Shown one piece after another: positions 33,686 to 43,861 of a stretch of DNA of 64,000 nucleotides. A program made the translations under genes and the position numbers. The stretch's first letter is position 1. The number at the start of each line of letters is the position of its first letter. The notes under the pieces are model-generated. The model did no database searches. It saw only the letters and a list, made by a program, of their open reading frames with translations, and was not told the DNA's origin. Source of the stretch: Symbiodinium sp. CCMP2592. Its lineage: Eukaryota > Sar > Dinophyceae > Suessiales > Symbiodiniaceae. The stretch is from positions 618,942 to 682,941 of the forward strand of contig CAJNDT010003124.1 in assembly GCA_905221615.1 (NCBI GenBank). The letters are read 5' to 3'.

Positions 33686-34214
33686 ATTGTCAACATAATG
33701 GTCCCTTTTGGGGTCCTTAGGGGTTTAGGGTTTAGGGTTTAGGGTTTAGGGGTTAGGGTTTAGGGTTTAGGGGTTTAGGGTTTAGGGTTTAGGGGTTAGG
33801 GGTTAGGGTTTAGGCTTTAGGGGTTTAGGGTTTAGGGTTTAGGGTTTAGGGGTTAGGGTTTAGGGTTTAGGGGTTTAGGGTTTAGGGTTTAGGGTTTAGG
33901 GGTTAGGGTTTAGGGTTTAGGGTTTAGGGGTTAGGGTTTAGGGTTTAGGGTTTAGGGGTTTAGGGTTTAGGGTTTAGGGGTTAGGGTTTAGGGTTTAGGG
34001 GTTAGGGTTTAGGGTTTAGGGGTTAGGGGTTAGGGTTTAGGGCAATAACCCAAAGGGTCCTAAGTATCTACCCTAAGGCCCCAAAGTAGTTCCTTTTTGA
34101 GGTTCGTATATAGAATCCTAAAAGGTAATCACAAAAAGGAACTACTTTGGGGCCTATGGGTAATACGGCACCTAATATTTAAGGTACACAAAAAGGGACC
34201 ATATTATTGACAAC
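33686..34214. mobile_element. Composite inverted-repeat element enclosing a TTTAGGG array and a second element
   Basis: Outer arms GATTGTCAACATAATGGTCC (33686) and GGACCATATTATTGACAAC (ending 34214) define one element. Inside are a 325-bp TTTAGGG array (33719-34043) and a complete GGCCCCAAAGTAGTTCC-family inverted repeat (34066-34170). The outer family has a simple copy at 42174-42292. Confidence 0.65.
33719..34043. repeat. TTTAGGG telomere-like array
   Basis: Nearly uninterrupted TTTAGGG and TTAGGGG units, G-rich strand on +. The longest array in the window. Confidence 0.97.
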
Positions 34215-34261
34215 TACCCATCTATGCACTGATTTCGCGATGTAGGGCTGCTCGGATGAGA

Positions 34262-34358
34262 GGTACCCAAAGGCCCCAAAGTAGTTCTTTTTTGGGGTTC
34301 GTATATAGAATCTTATTAGGTAATCCCAAAAAGGAACTACTTCGGGGCCTCTGGGTAG
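34262..34358. mobile_element. Inverted repeat, family GGCCCCAAAGTAGTTCC
   Basis: Arms GTACCCAAAGGCCCCAAAGT and CTTCGGGGCCTCTGGGTAG, with GT and AG at the extreme ends. About 92 bp from the end of the copy at 34066-34170 and in the same orientation. Confidence 0.7.
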
Positions 34359-34519
34359 AGTAAGCTAGGACTTAAATCCAACACTCTGAATTGCTTTTAG
34401 ATCTTCCGGCCCCCAAAAGCAACCTGCGTGTAGGGTTGGGCGCTTGGGTTTCGGTACGCTGTGGAGCTTTGCAGTTCTAGACTTAAGGCCTCAACTGTTC
34501 CAAACCCTATAAGCCCTAT

Positions 34520-34750
34520 ACAGGAGTTTCCGAAAATTAGGGGTACCCTATTTTGGGGTTGATATAATTAGTCTGGATCCTACATTCGGGTCCTGGGAGT
34601 TAGGATTAGGGGGACCCTTGGGGATATAGACCCTCTCAATAAGGCCCCGTTTAAGAGAGCCAGAAGTAGGGTTCAGAAGGGGTACCCTTTAAGGGGTCTC
34701 CCAAATAATACTACCTAGGTCCCCTTCTTTATTTTCGGAAACTCCCATAT
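34520..34750. mobile_element. Long member of the GGAGTTTCCG inverted-repeat family
   Basis: Ends CAGGAGTTTCCGAAAATTAG and TATTTTCGGAAACTCCCATA; 231 bp, twice the usual size because the centre is longer. Confidence 0.65.
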
Positions 34751-34756
34751 AAACCC

Positions 34757-34826
34757 TCAGGGTTGCACGGACGAGGTCGAGGATCCCTACGTGGCCGAAT
34801 CTTTCCAAGAGGAGGCGCGGAGAAAG
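34757..34826 (+). CDS. Candidate exon, unassigned
   Basis: After CCTCAG: frame GCTDEVEDPYVAESFQEEAR, then donor GTTTAGGG. A good example of an exon ending directly on a telomere-like repeat. Confidence 0.4.
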
Positions 34827-34957
34827 GGTTTAGGGTTTAGGGCTTAGGGTTTATGGTTTGGGGTTTAGGGTTTAGGGTTTAGGGTTTAGGGTTTAGGGGT
34901 TTAGGGTTTAGGGTTTAGGGGTTTAGGGTTTGGGATTTAGGGTTTGGGGAGGGTGCA
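34827..34957. repeat. TTTAGGG telomere-like array
   Basis: TTTAGGG units starting at the donor of the preceding candidate exon. Confidence 0.95.
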
Positions 34958-35551
34958 AGCAGATAGAGGCAGGACTTTGCGACAGTTTCGGGCTGTTTCA
35001 TGGTTTACAATCAAGATTAGGACTCTTGCCAAGCTTGTAACCCCAATGTTCGCATGACAGGACGACCATATTCCCCCAGGCGTTACGTTACTTCTAAATA
35101 GCTCAAGCATTGTCGGCGATTCGACATAGATCTTCATCAGGCTGCACGTGAAATGCGAGCTCGGCATGTCCGGGAACGTGTTCAAGGTCTCACGGATGGA
35201 GCCCCAAGAGACAGTTGCCGACATATAAGGAAGGGTCCGGAATGTCACCAAATCCTAGACTACGACCTGAGATTCTGAGTCCTAGACTATGAACTGAGAT
35301 TCTGTAGATAGATACTTTTGCAAGATCCCCTGGCCTCGCGCCGCCGCCAATGGAATGTGGGGGCAAGTCTGCTGCGTCAACTGCGTTAACCGGGCAGATG
35401 AAGGATCGCAGGAAGCTGTGGTAACTGCAGCCTCCGCCACGAGCCTTTGTCATAGTTGAGTAACATGTCAAGTTTTTATTAAGTACCTAAACCCAATAGG
35501 AATACAAGCTGAAACTCATAATACTATTCCTAAACCCTAAACCTTTAACTC

Positions 35552-35610
35552 TAGGAGCGAAGTGGTCCCCATGGTAATCACTGGTTCTGATGACCTGCTG
35601 GTCCGGCAGC
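35552..35610 (+). CDS. WD40-like exon
   Basis: Frame EVVPMVITGSDDLLVRQLWL resembles the end of a WD40 blade (TGSDD-x-VR-x-W). A GC donor near 35606 is possible. Only one blade is seen, so this is a single-exon guess. Confidence 0.35.
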
Positions 35611-35790
35611 TCTGGCTTTCGAAACTTTTCGGTTTACGGGGGCCCAGTGAGACCGGCAGGGCTACTTGTGATAAAGGTTTGGGGTTTAAGGTTTAGGGGT
35701 TTAGGGTTTAAGGTTTAGGGTTTAAGGTTTAGGGTTTAAGGTTTAGGGGTTTAGGCTTGAAGGTCTAGGTGTCTAGAGTTTAGGGTTGCA

Positions 35791-35903
35791 CCCTAATAAG
35801 GGTCCACGTGCCCAAAGAGTATCTACTGTGGCCTTAAAGTCGTCCCTATATAGGTACTTTGTGACCAAAGTATATACTGTTTGCGTACATGGACCCTTAG
35901 GGT
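35791..35903. mobile_element. Inverted repeat, family AAGGGTCCATGTACCC
   Basis: Ends CCCTAATAAGGGTCCACGTG and GTACATGGACCCTTAGGG, preceded by a TTTAGGG array (35677-35775). Confidence 0.7.
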
Positions 35904-36521
35904 AACAACATTAGTATTCAGCAGCACAATATCGATCATTATGGTAACCGTCATCATCACCAGCATCATCATCAACAACTTTATGGCAGTAGCATGTATC
36001 ATTAGCGCGCTATCATGATCTTGGCTTGGAGCAGACAGGCAACGGTGTAGCCGTTGTCCCGATGTGATATCGGGAACAGAGGCACAGGTAGTTTCATGTA
36101 AATACACACACAGTTCACAAACACACACGCAACTAGTTACATCATTTTCAGACCAAGGTGTGGAACACTGACCATAAAACTTTGAGATGGTTCCATCGCC
36201 TTCTAATGGTAGCATCCGCCGTCTTGCAGTGTCCTTCGTGCCTGTTGTGGCCGTAGTCTCATTGCCAGGTTAGTGTTACTGATGATGACGCTTTTAGTGT
36301 TGGTGGTGCTGATCCCTGGCATGCAGTTCGAAGAGCAAACCCCGCAAAACCATCCCTGGTATATAGAAGCCTTAAAAAGTACCATAACACCCCCCCTACT
36401 AAGAGCCCCCCCCCCCCCCCCCCGCAGAATACAACTTTATAGAAAACCTGCCCTAAACCCTGTACTAATTAAGCCCCCCCATATTACATAGAACCCTAAA
36501 CCCTGTACTAAGCCCCCCAGA

Positions 36522-36525
<4 letters not shown>

Positions 36526-36569
<44 letters not shown>

Positions 36570-36592
36570 TCATATATATATATATATATAGA
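36526..36592. repeat. AT microsatellite
   Basis: (TA)n interrupted once by TGGTCA; a short poly(C) run lies at about 36406-36423. Confidence 0.95.
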
Positions 36593-36602
36593 ACCCTCCA
36601 AA

Positions 36603-36690
36603 GGGGCCCATGATCCGAGGCTCGAGGGAAATTGGAACCGAGTGGAAGATTCCAAGTTCATGGCTGCGGTCTCTGGGCTCGGAAGTTACG
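36603..36690 (+). CDS. Candidate exon, unassigned
   Basis: Frame PPKGPMIRGSREIGTEWKIP followed by SSWLRSLGSEVTIPR, ending at GTATAC where an inverted-repeat element starts. A second frame is also open, so this is uncertain. Confidence 0.3.
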
Positions 36691-36811
36691 ATACCTAGAG
36701 TATACCCTAACCTACCAAAACCTACCCAAAAAAGTAGGGTTCCTATAAACTCCAGATTAGGGTTTAGAATAAGAAGCTACAAAAAGGTGGGGTTTGGTAG
36801 GTTAAGGTATA
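36691..36811. mobile_element. Inverted repeat, ends TATACCCTAACCTACC
   Basis: Arms TATACCCTAACCTACCAAA and TTTGGTAGGTTAAGGTATA. Only copy of this family noticed in the window. Confidence 0.7.
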
Positions 36812-37062
36812 GGGCTTAGGCTGCAGGGTGCGAGGGTTTAGGGTTCTAGGGTTTTCGGTTTAGGGCTTCTTTGGGGTTAAAAATGCCTTCATAGTTGTGT
36901 TTTGGGGTTTAGGGTTTCTCTGGAGCTACAATACCTTCATACTTTTTTGGGGGCCCTGCTCCTTAACGGAACCAGAGAATTAAAGTCTGTACGGATTTTA
37001 GGACCCATTCCTTAAAGGAGCCAATACAAAATAGAAGTGTATACTTGTACTTTATAAACCCC

Positions 37063-37212
37063 TAAAACCCATAAACCCCTAAAGCCCATAAACCCCGAAA
37101 GCCCATAAACCCCGAAAACCCATAAACCCCGAAAGCCCATAAACCCCGAAAACCCATAAACCCCTAAAGCCCATAAACCCCGAAAACCCATAAACCCCTA
37201 AAGTCCATAAAC
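37063..37212. repeat. Tandem repeat AAACCCCGAAAGCCCAT
   Basis: About nine units of 16-17 bp (TAAACCCCGAAARCCCA), a higher-order derivative of the CCCTAAA heptamer. Confidence 0.9.
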
Positions 37213-37280
37213 CGCTAGACTTCTTGGCCCTAGAACCATGGAGCCCTTAGAACCATGGAGACCCTAACCTAAGACTCCCT

Positions 37281-37390
37281 GGTTCCTATAGTCTCCATTG
37301 TAGTTCCTTTTTTTGGGTTTAACCAAATATATAATTAGGATCCTATAAGGTAACCCCAAAAAGGAACTACAATGGAGACTATAGGTTACC
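37281..37390. mobile_element. Inverted repeat, family GGCCCCAAAGTAGTTCC variant
   Basis: Arms GGTTCCTATAGTCTCCATTG and CAATGGAGACTATAGGTTAC around TTGTAGTTCC...GGAACTAC inner arms. Confidence 0.7.
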
Positions 37391-38404
37391 TAGACCCCAC
37401 TACCCTCTATTGTAGCCCAAATACCCACTATTAAGGACCACAAGGGCTCTATTTAAGGGTACTTGGGGGTCCTGGTACTCCCAAAGCCCAGGTCTTTGCT
37501 CAGAAGATCAGCTGGGCCAAGAGGTCCTTGGTTGGGGCTTGGGGTTTAGGATTCCAGCGTGTGGGGTGTAGGGTTGAGGGTTCCAGGGCGTAGCGTTTAG
37601 GGTTCCAGGGTGTAGGGTTTAGGGTTGTGTGGTTTGGGGTTTGGGGTTTAGGGTGTGTAGGGTTTTGCGGGTGTGTAGGAGATATAGGGGGATGTAGGGC
37701 ACATAGGGTAACTAGGGTATGTAGTGTATGTAGGGTTTAGGGGATCTAGGGTGTATAGGGGATATACGGGATATAGGGAACATAGGGGACGTAGTGCATA
37801 TGGGGTACATTTAGGGTTTAGGGTTTTAGGTCGCAGGCTTTTCGGGCTTAGGCTTGGAGGTTGGGGTTCAGGCTTTAAGTTCAGTTCTTTGGGGGGTTTA
37901 CGGGCCTTTTAGGGGTTTTGGGATGAGCGTTTAGGGTTGGGTTCAGGGTTTAGGGTTCAGGGTTTAGGGTGTTCAGGGAGAGAAAGAGAGGCAGCCGCGA
38001 GTGTCTCTGTGACTCGGTGTGCTAGTCTGCGGGGACTTGCGGGCACAGAGTGTGTCATGCTGTCCCAAATAAGCTCCAAAGCCTAAAACCTAAACCGTAA
38101 ACTGCCTACAGAAAACACCGGTGAAGACTGTTTAAAGCAACCGAGCAGCCTTGAAACATAAATTAAAAGGTTGGGGCTGCACTGCCTTGGACCTGACGCA
38201 TTGACCAGGATGCTCCTCTTGCACAGTCTGAATGGTTAGGGAGTACAGAGGTTCCGGGTTTCGGGTTTAGTAAAGGGTTTTCGGGTTTTCATGGCGCCAC
38301 CCCCAAGCCTGAAACACGAAGCCTAAACTCTCAATATTGCACCGGCAACCCTAAAAGTCCTAACCGTACGCCTGTAGAGTTTTCGAGCAGAAATTGCCGC
38401 ACAG

Positions 38405-39703
38405 GTTTAAATCGCCACCCGTTGACATAACGGTGGTGAGCTCCGACAAGATTGCCGTGGAAGTGGAGGGAGAGAAGCTCACAGCTTGGTGCCTGGGATC
38501 TCTTGGGCCTTGAAGCTTTTGACTTCGTAGCTGAGTGGATACACTTTACACCTTTTTGGGAAAATATTACCCACTGTAAAACTGAAGGTGTACTTGCCCA
38601 CTATAAAACTGAAAGTGTACACTTTTGGGGGCTTATGAACTCAGCAACTAGGTTGAGGGTTCAGAGTGGAGGGCTGGTTAGAGCTTGGGGAGTTTAGTGT
38701 TTAGGCTGAGTGGCTTGTGGGGCTTGGGTTTCTTTCCTGTTGTTCTTTGCGGTTGGGGATTTGGGGAGTGTAGGCGTTCGGGTGATTCGGGTGGCAGGTT
38801 TTCTTATTCCGATGATATTCCTAAACGGTTGTTCTGTGCTTATCGTTTCCCACAGAGTCCGAGCGATAATCACTTAGGTTCAACGACAAGGATGAGCTTG
38901 TTTGGGACGACGGCGACGTTTGGCAGAAGCAGCCAGAGACGAACGTGAAAGAATCCACACGACGAACCCTCACGATGAAAAAGGGTGAGTAGATGTGAGT
39001 ACTAATTCGTAATCTGTACTTTGATACGGCCTTTTTTGTATATTCCCGGAGGCTCTGAGGATAGTTGTGAAAGGGTTTTCTTCAGGCAAATTCCACACCT
39101 CAGTACTGCGAAAAGCAGTGGTCTGGTCCTGATTCCTTTCACGTTTCACTCGGCAATGCACCGACTGCTCACAGAGACAAAACCAGTCTTTCAGATTGGC
39201 AGAATTAGGTCTCATGTAGAGCCGTAGGCACGTGATCCCCGCCGGAAGTTTCCTGGTGAACCCAGAACGGTGCCGTGATTACCGCAAGGTGGTGCTCTGA
39301 ACCATTCAACACACTCACATTGCGCGCTTGCATTAGGGCCTTCTGTCGAGCATGGCGCTATGTAGGCTTTTAGGGTTGTTCAAACGTCGCAGAGTTTAAG
39401 GTGTCTGTTAGGGAGAAGCGGCGGGAATTCTCTACACATAGGGCAGCCAGAAGACTTTCGTCGAGGAAAGGGTGTGTCTTGATTTGAGTAGTTTGTCTTT
39501 GTCTTTTGGGCTGCCTTCGTTGTGTTTTGAGCGCATAAAACCTCGAAAACTTCCTACCGCCCTGGATTTGTGGACAGCCTCCCTAAACCCTTAACCCGAC
39601 ACTCTAAACCGTCTGGCAGGGTTCCTGGGACCAGCCGATGGATGACCCACCTGCTGACGCTGTGGCGGAAGACGACGACGAGTTCCTCCGCCAGCTCTAC
39701 TAA
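38405..39703 (+). CDS. 3' exons of an unassigned gene with a WDDGDVW motif, ending in TAA
   Basis: Exon 38405-38488 (PPVDITVVSSDKIAVEVEGE) joins in frame to 38878-38984 through a GT-AG intron, giving KLTAWFNDKDELVWDDGDVW, then donor GTGAGT. The last exon 39620-39703 (GSWDQPMDDPPADAVAEDDD, then EFLRQLY and TAA) is acidic and looks like a protein C-terminus. Its phase does not fit directly after 38984, so an exon between them is missing. I recognise the motif as a short, Trp/Asp-rich beta-like repeat but cannot name the family. Earlier exons may include pieces at 37478-37530 and 37990-38080. Confidence 0.55.
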
Positions 39704-41560
39704 TTGAATAATTACATAAGTACATTGGGAATATCGTATGCCTTGTATGTACATGTACACATACAGATACTTGAAAATATACGTACACACACATGCATAC
39801 TACTATATAGTTATAGTTAGGTATACAGATACACGTATACACATACGAAGACATATATACAGCCATAGACACACGTATATGTGTGTATACATATACGCAC
39901 TTGTATATAATTGTTAGTTTTATGTGTGTATCTTTGTATTATTATGTTCATCATCTTATGTATTCTGTGTTATAAGTTCTAACTCACTGTTATAGACGTA
40001 TCTTACCTGGTTTCGTTTCTAGACTTGACAGGGCTTTAATTTCCTGTGAGTTTACATAGAGGATGATGACACGCATTCTAGAGGGGTCTGGAATGTTTTG
40101 AACGTGTTCTGAAGGGTCGTGTTTCTGTATCTCTGTCTGAAATCCAGCGCCATGGAGCTGAGTCAACAGCGCCTCCACAGTTCGTAACTCCTAGCCGAAC
40201 TCCTTGCATACAGTTTGATCCTGTACGGATCCTGCACCATAGCGCTACCGGCTGAAGACACCAATAACATGGATCTGACATTTGCGAGGCATCGGTCTTG
40301 GATATGTTCAGAAAGTTCGCTTCTAGACTTACTTAGTGTTATGTCAATCTCTGGTGCTAACTCTAGTCAGAGTGCAAGTGGCTCAAAATATGATAAGAAT
40401 AGGAAGAAAATCGGAATCCTGGTTTTTTCGGAAATACAAATAAAACAGGAGAAAAATAGGATCTGCCCGCACTCCCCGCACCACTTTCCGCCCTGCGGCC
40501 CTGTGTTATGTTCCTATTACCCCTAGTTTTCCCTACATGTCGTATTGTTCCCCTATTTTCTCAAAGTTTATTCCTATGTTTCTTCTAGGTTTCTCCTAAT
40601 GTTATTCCAATTTTTATTCTATGTTATTCCTTTTTTTCTCTTATTGAATGTCCTTTCCTATGTTTTCCTATGTTGTTATTTCCTATTTCCCATAAATCCT
40701 TCAGTCCTGTTTGTTTCACTTGTTCTCCTATTTCTGGAAGGTTTCTCTAGACATGGCACTCCTGAGATTGACAAAAACATAGTGTACAACTCTAGCTACA
40801 CATGTCTTTTGAGGGCTCCGGAAATTCGGCCCCTTGTTGGAGCAGCCCGCAACCCAGCAGTTCCCAGGTACACCCAGTCTTTGCTGCGGCGCGTGGAGGA
40901 CTGCTCACCGGAAAGTCTTGGCTTAACTCTGCTCCCTCGTGCCAGTGCATATGGTCATTAGTGATGTCGTGTTCCAATGTGCAACTGCGATGAAGACGAC
41001 AATGATGGTGATACTACTGCTCATGAACATCATGACAGTGATGATGCCGACGATGGTGATGATGTTCACGCCGACGATGACCGGATCGTTGTCGAAGTCA
41101 TTGCGTTGCCGATGCTGATAATGCCGCTGCTTTTGTTGTTCTTGGTATTAGTGTTGTCATTGTGTTGTTGTTTTGTTGTTTCTTGATTGATTTCGTGGTG
41201 GTTGTGGCGGTGGTGATGGTGACGTTGGCGGTTTTGTGTTTGCGATGTTCGTGATATTGATGGTTTTGGTGATCTTGGTGGTCTCGGTGTTTGTCGTGCT
41301 GGTTGTCGTGCTCGGGTCTTGCTTGACCATGATGTTGCTTATGACGATGAAAATAAAGATGATGAATATGGTGATGGTGATGCTGGTGACTATGATAATG
41401 ATGTTGGTTCTTATGATTGACGAAGGTGATGAACCGACTGAAACGCTGATGTTCAGTTACTTGTAGATGCACCTCGATTGCGGACCATGGTCGTGATCAT
41501 CAGTCTGCTCACTACGTGAGCGTCCGTCTTCATCCCGCGATCTTCTACAAAGGTTTCAGG
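39704..41560. other. Intergenic stretch, microsatellites, no supported gene
   Basis: AT/AC-rich simple sequence at 39720-39910, T-rich TCCTATGTTT repeats at 40500-40740, and GAT/ATG-rich DNA at 40990-41460. A frame near 40805-40920 after TTTGAG is open in two registers but shows no family. Confidence 0.5.
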
Positions 41561-41564
41561 TCTC

Positions 41565-41748
41565 CAAGCACCCAGATCCAGAACTAGGTAGGCCTTTGGG
41601 ATCTTTCATAGTTTTCCTTCTTGGGCCCAAGAGGATCTGATTTACGAATCTTGCTCAAGGTCTTTGAAGGCCCAAGCGAGACAAGAAATCCTCTCAGAAG
41701 CCGAAGAAGCCCCGAGCTGGACTCCCCGACTTGTCGCAAAGGCTTTCG
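41565..41748 (+). CDS. Two candidate exons of an unassigned gene
   Basis: Exon 41565-41592 joins through a GTAGGC donor to 41658-41748, giving SLKAQARQEILSEAEEAPSW and then TPRLVAK, with a GC donor after. Frames agree; no family recognised. The exon at 42504-42600 (LQQELADVLAAKGLREEAPR) may belong to the same gene. Confidence 0.4.
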
Positions 41749-41965
41749 GCTCTTTAAGGTTCGCGGTTGAGGCTTAAGGAGTTTTAGTTTCGGGGTTTTA
41801 GAGTTTTTTATTTGGGTTTTGGGTTTATTGGTTTAGGGTATAAGATTTAGGGCAGAGTTTTGGATTTTTGGCGTTTTTCACGGCGAAGCCTTCAGCTTTG
41901 AAGGCGAACCCCGAGACTCCGAAGCCCTACGACCCTTGGCCCTCAAGCTTAAGGGCTTAGGGATC

Positions 41966-42095
41966 TACTATGGGGGGGGCCTTAATAGTTACCTATACTA
42001 ATTACTTTTTGGGGTTCCTTATTGTATTTATGGTATTATGGGCCCCTAATGGGCCCCAAAACCCTATTCTAATTGTTAAGGCCCCTGTATTATGC
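41966..42095. mobile_element. Inverted repeat, family TATAGGGGCCTTAATA
   Basis: Ends GGGGGGGGCCTTAATAGTTA and AATTGTTAAGGCCCCTGTAT, internal GGGCCCCAAAACCCTATTCT. Confidence 0.65.
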
Positions 42096-42173
42096 CCGGG
42101 CCCAACACCTTCCTAGCTGTGAAGCTGTAGCTCGCAGCCTCTTCAGCTGGGTGTCTGCCATGGAGGTCAACTT

Positions 42174-42292
42174 GGGTGGTTGTCGAAATTATTGTCCCTT
42201 TTTGGGTACCCTAAACATTAGTTGCCGTATTAAAGTATGAAAGTCAGGACCCAAAAAGGGACCCTAATATTGAAAACCACCCACTTAAGTAT
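42174..42292. mobile_element. Inverted repeat, family GGTTGTC...GTCCCTTTTTGGG
   Basis: Ends GGGTGGTTGTCGAAATTATT and AATATTGAAAACCACCC; inner GTCCCTTTTTGGGT / ACCCAAAAAGGGAC arms. Simple version of the composite element at 33686-34214. Confidence 0.7.
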
Positions 42293-42381
42293 CCACAAGA
42301 TACTCCTATTGTGGCAAGTGAACTTGTGCAGTCAAGAACACAGAACCCTAAGCCCAAAATCCTTGAACTGAAGCCTACTTA

Positions 42382-42500
42382 AAGGATCCGGGGACTTAGT
42401 AACTAGGGTTATTAATAAGGTATCTATATTTATTATTACTTGTAACCCCAATTAGGGTACTTATAGCCCTATTTACTAAGTCCCCTGATCCTCCAAGTAC
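42382..42500. mobile_element. Inverted repeat, family GGGACTTAGTAAGTAGG
   Basis: Left GGATCCGGGGACTTAGTAAC, right ACTAAGTCCCCTGATCCTCC then AAGTAC. Just upstream of the candidate exon at 42504. Confidence 0.65.
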
Positions 42501-42503
42501 AGT

Positions 42504-42600
42504 GAGAGGATCTACAGCAAGAGTTGGCGGACGTGTTGGCTGCCAAAGGCCTTCGGGAAGAGGCGCCTCGGAAAGTGGTAGTTTTGCATGAGTTCAAGGC
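42504..42600 (+). CDS. Candidate exon, unassigned
   Basis: Frame LQQELADVLAAKGLREEAPR then KVVVLHEFKALGLQ; coding-like helical protein. An in-frame TGA lies just upstream, so the exon must start after 42500. Confidence 0.4.
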
Positions 42601-42991
42601 ATTAGGGCTTCAGAGATGTAGGTGCTTAGGGTGTCGGACTTGGGTGGTTTTGGGTGTAGGATGTTTGTCCCCTAAAACCCTAACCCCTCTTATGGTGCTT
42701 GGTTTTTTTTAGACACCTCCGCGCTTTGGTCTTAGCTAGTCAGCGCCTCAGAAGTGCGGGCGGGAGGTACATCGGATGGAGCACTGCTTCTGGAGATTTT
42801 CCTTAAACCCTAACCTTTAAACCCAAAACCCTAAACCCTGAACCGGGTTGTTGTCAAACTCGAAGAGACTGTTAGACATATCGTTTTGGTCGGTTTCATC
42901 TGAAGGGCGCTTCAGAGCTAAGCTCCTCAAGCCGCACACTTGTCGAAGGCACGGGGCTCTTCGGCCCCTATAAACCCTGAACCTTAAATAG

Positions 42992-43099
42992 CAATAGCCA
43001 GAAAGTTGGAACATCATTATCCTCATGCCCTTAAGGTAAAGTATAAGGGATCCTAGCACTAATCCTCCTAAAGTGATGTTCCAACTTTCTGGCTTCTAC
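42992..43099. mobile_element. Inverted repeat, family AGAAGCCAGAAAGTTGGAACAT
   Basis: Arms AGCCAGAAAGTTGGAACATC and GATGTTCCAACTTTCTGGCT are perfectly complementary over 20 bases. Confidence 0.75.
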
Positions 43100-43106
43100 T
43101 CAAAGC

Positions 43107-43430
43107 AAGACTCGCCCTGTCCGCCGTGCAGGATCTTCCTTCGAGCAAAGCGAGGTGGAGGGCCGGTGTGTCTTGACATGCAGTATCCTAGAGGCTCCAT
43201 ATACAGTACCTTTATGGAATGAGGTCCCAAAAGACCATCCATATTATGGCTTTGGGGACCTAATACGATAATGGTACTATATATGGAGCCTCTGGGTATG
43301 CGGCTGGAGGACTTCCGCCTTTCCAGGTTTGGGGCTGTTAGAGCTAGATTTCGGGAAAGGATTTCGAGTTTCGAGCTGAGGGATGTAGATTTCGGGATCG
43401 GGTCGGGAAGAATTTCGAGCTGAGAGGTTT
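43107..43430 (+). CDS. Candidate coding segment interrupted by an inverted-repeat element
   Basis: Upstream frame TRPVRRAGSSFEQSEVEGRC then VLTC; downstream frame MRLEDFRLSRFGAVRARFRE and further to a TGA. Removing 43187-43295 and one copy of GTAT gives one continuous frame. No family recognised. The element has no AG at its right end, so as it stands it would disrupt the frame unless other splice sites are used. Confidence 0.4.
43187..43295. mobile_element. Inverted repeat with 4-bp target duplication GTAT
   Basis: Ends CCTAGAGGCTCCATATA and TATATGGAGCCTCTGG, flanked by GTAT at 43183-43186 and 43296-43299. The 4-bp duplication starting with GT is like the introner insertions at 9501 and 9775. 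Confidence 0.75.
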
Positions 43431-43749
43431 AGACAGGATTTTAAGGTAAAGGCTAAGCCTCATTCGTACCAGTCGCCGGAATTGCAGTCGTGGTCGACGT
43501 CGTTGTCCTCAACGTCGTCTAGGAGTGCGTGTGGGACCTAGTAGGAGTCGTAGCAGCTGCAGCATCATCACCATCATCGTCATAGCCATTTATCATGCAT
43601 CCTTTCTCCGGTGACAAGCATTGTGAGCCTGTTCATGTTGTCCACTTGCTGAAACCATCAGCCGGCCATCCAGATCCCTAGCCCCTTCGTTGTTCACGTA
43701 TACACTGTACATAAATACAGGTTCACAAAGATGTGGATTAAGTTAACGC

Positions 43750-43861
43750 CCATATGGGAGTTTCCGAAAATAGGGGACCCTCATAGAGTACCCTAAATAG
43801 TAGGGTCCTTACTGTAAGGATCCCTAAATAAGGTACCCCTATTTTCGGAAACGCCCATATC
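43750..43861. mobile_element. Inverted repeat, family CCATATGGGAGTTTCCG
   Basis: Ends CCATATGGGAGTTTCCGAAA and TTTTCGGAAACGCCCATATC, internal CCCTAAATAGTAGGGTCC. Confidence 0.75.

Noticed and set aside
41098..41472. His/Gln-rich minus-strand ORF and its + strand Val/Met-rich partner
   Set aside because: Both are readings of GATGATG/GTTGTG-type simple sequence.
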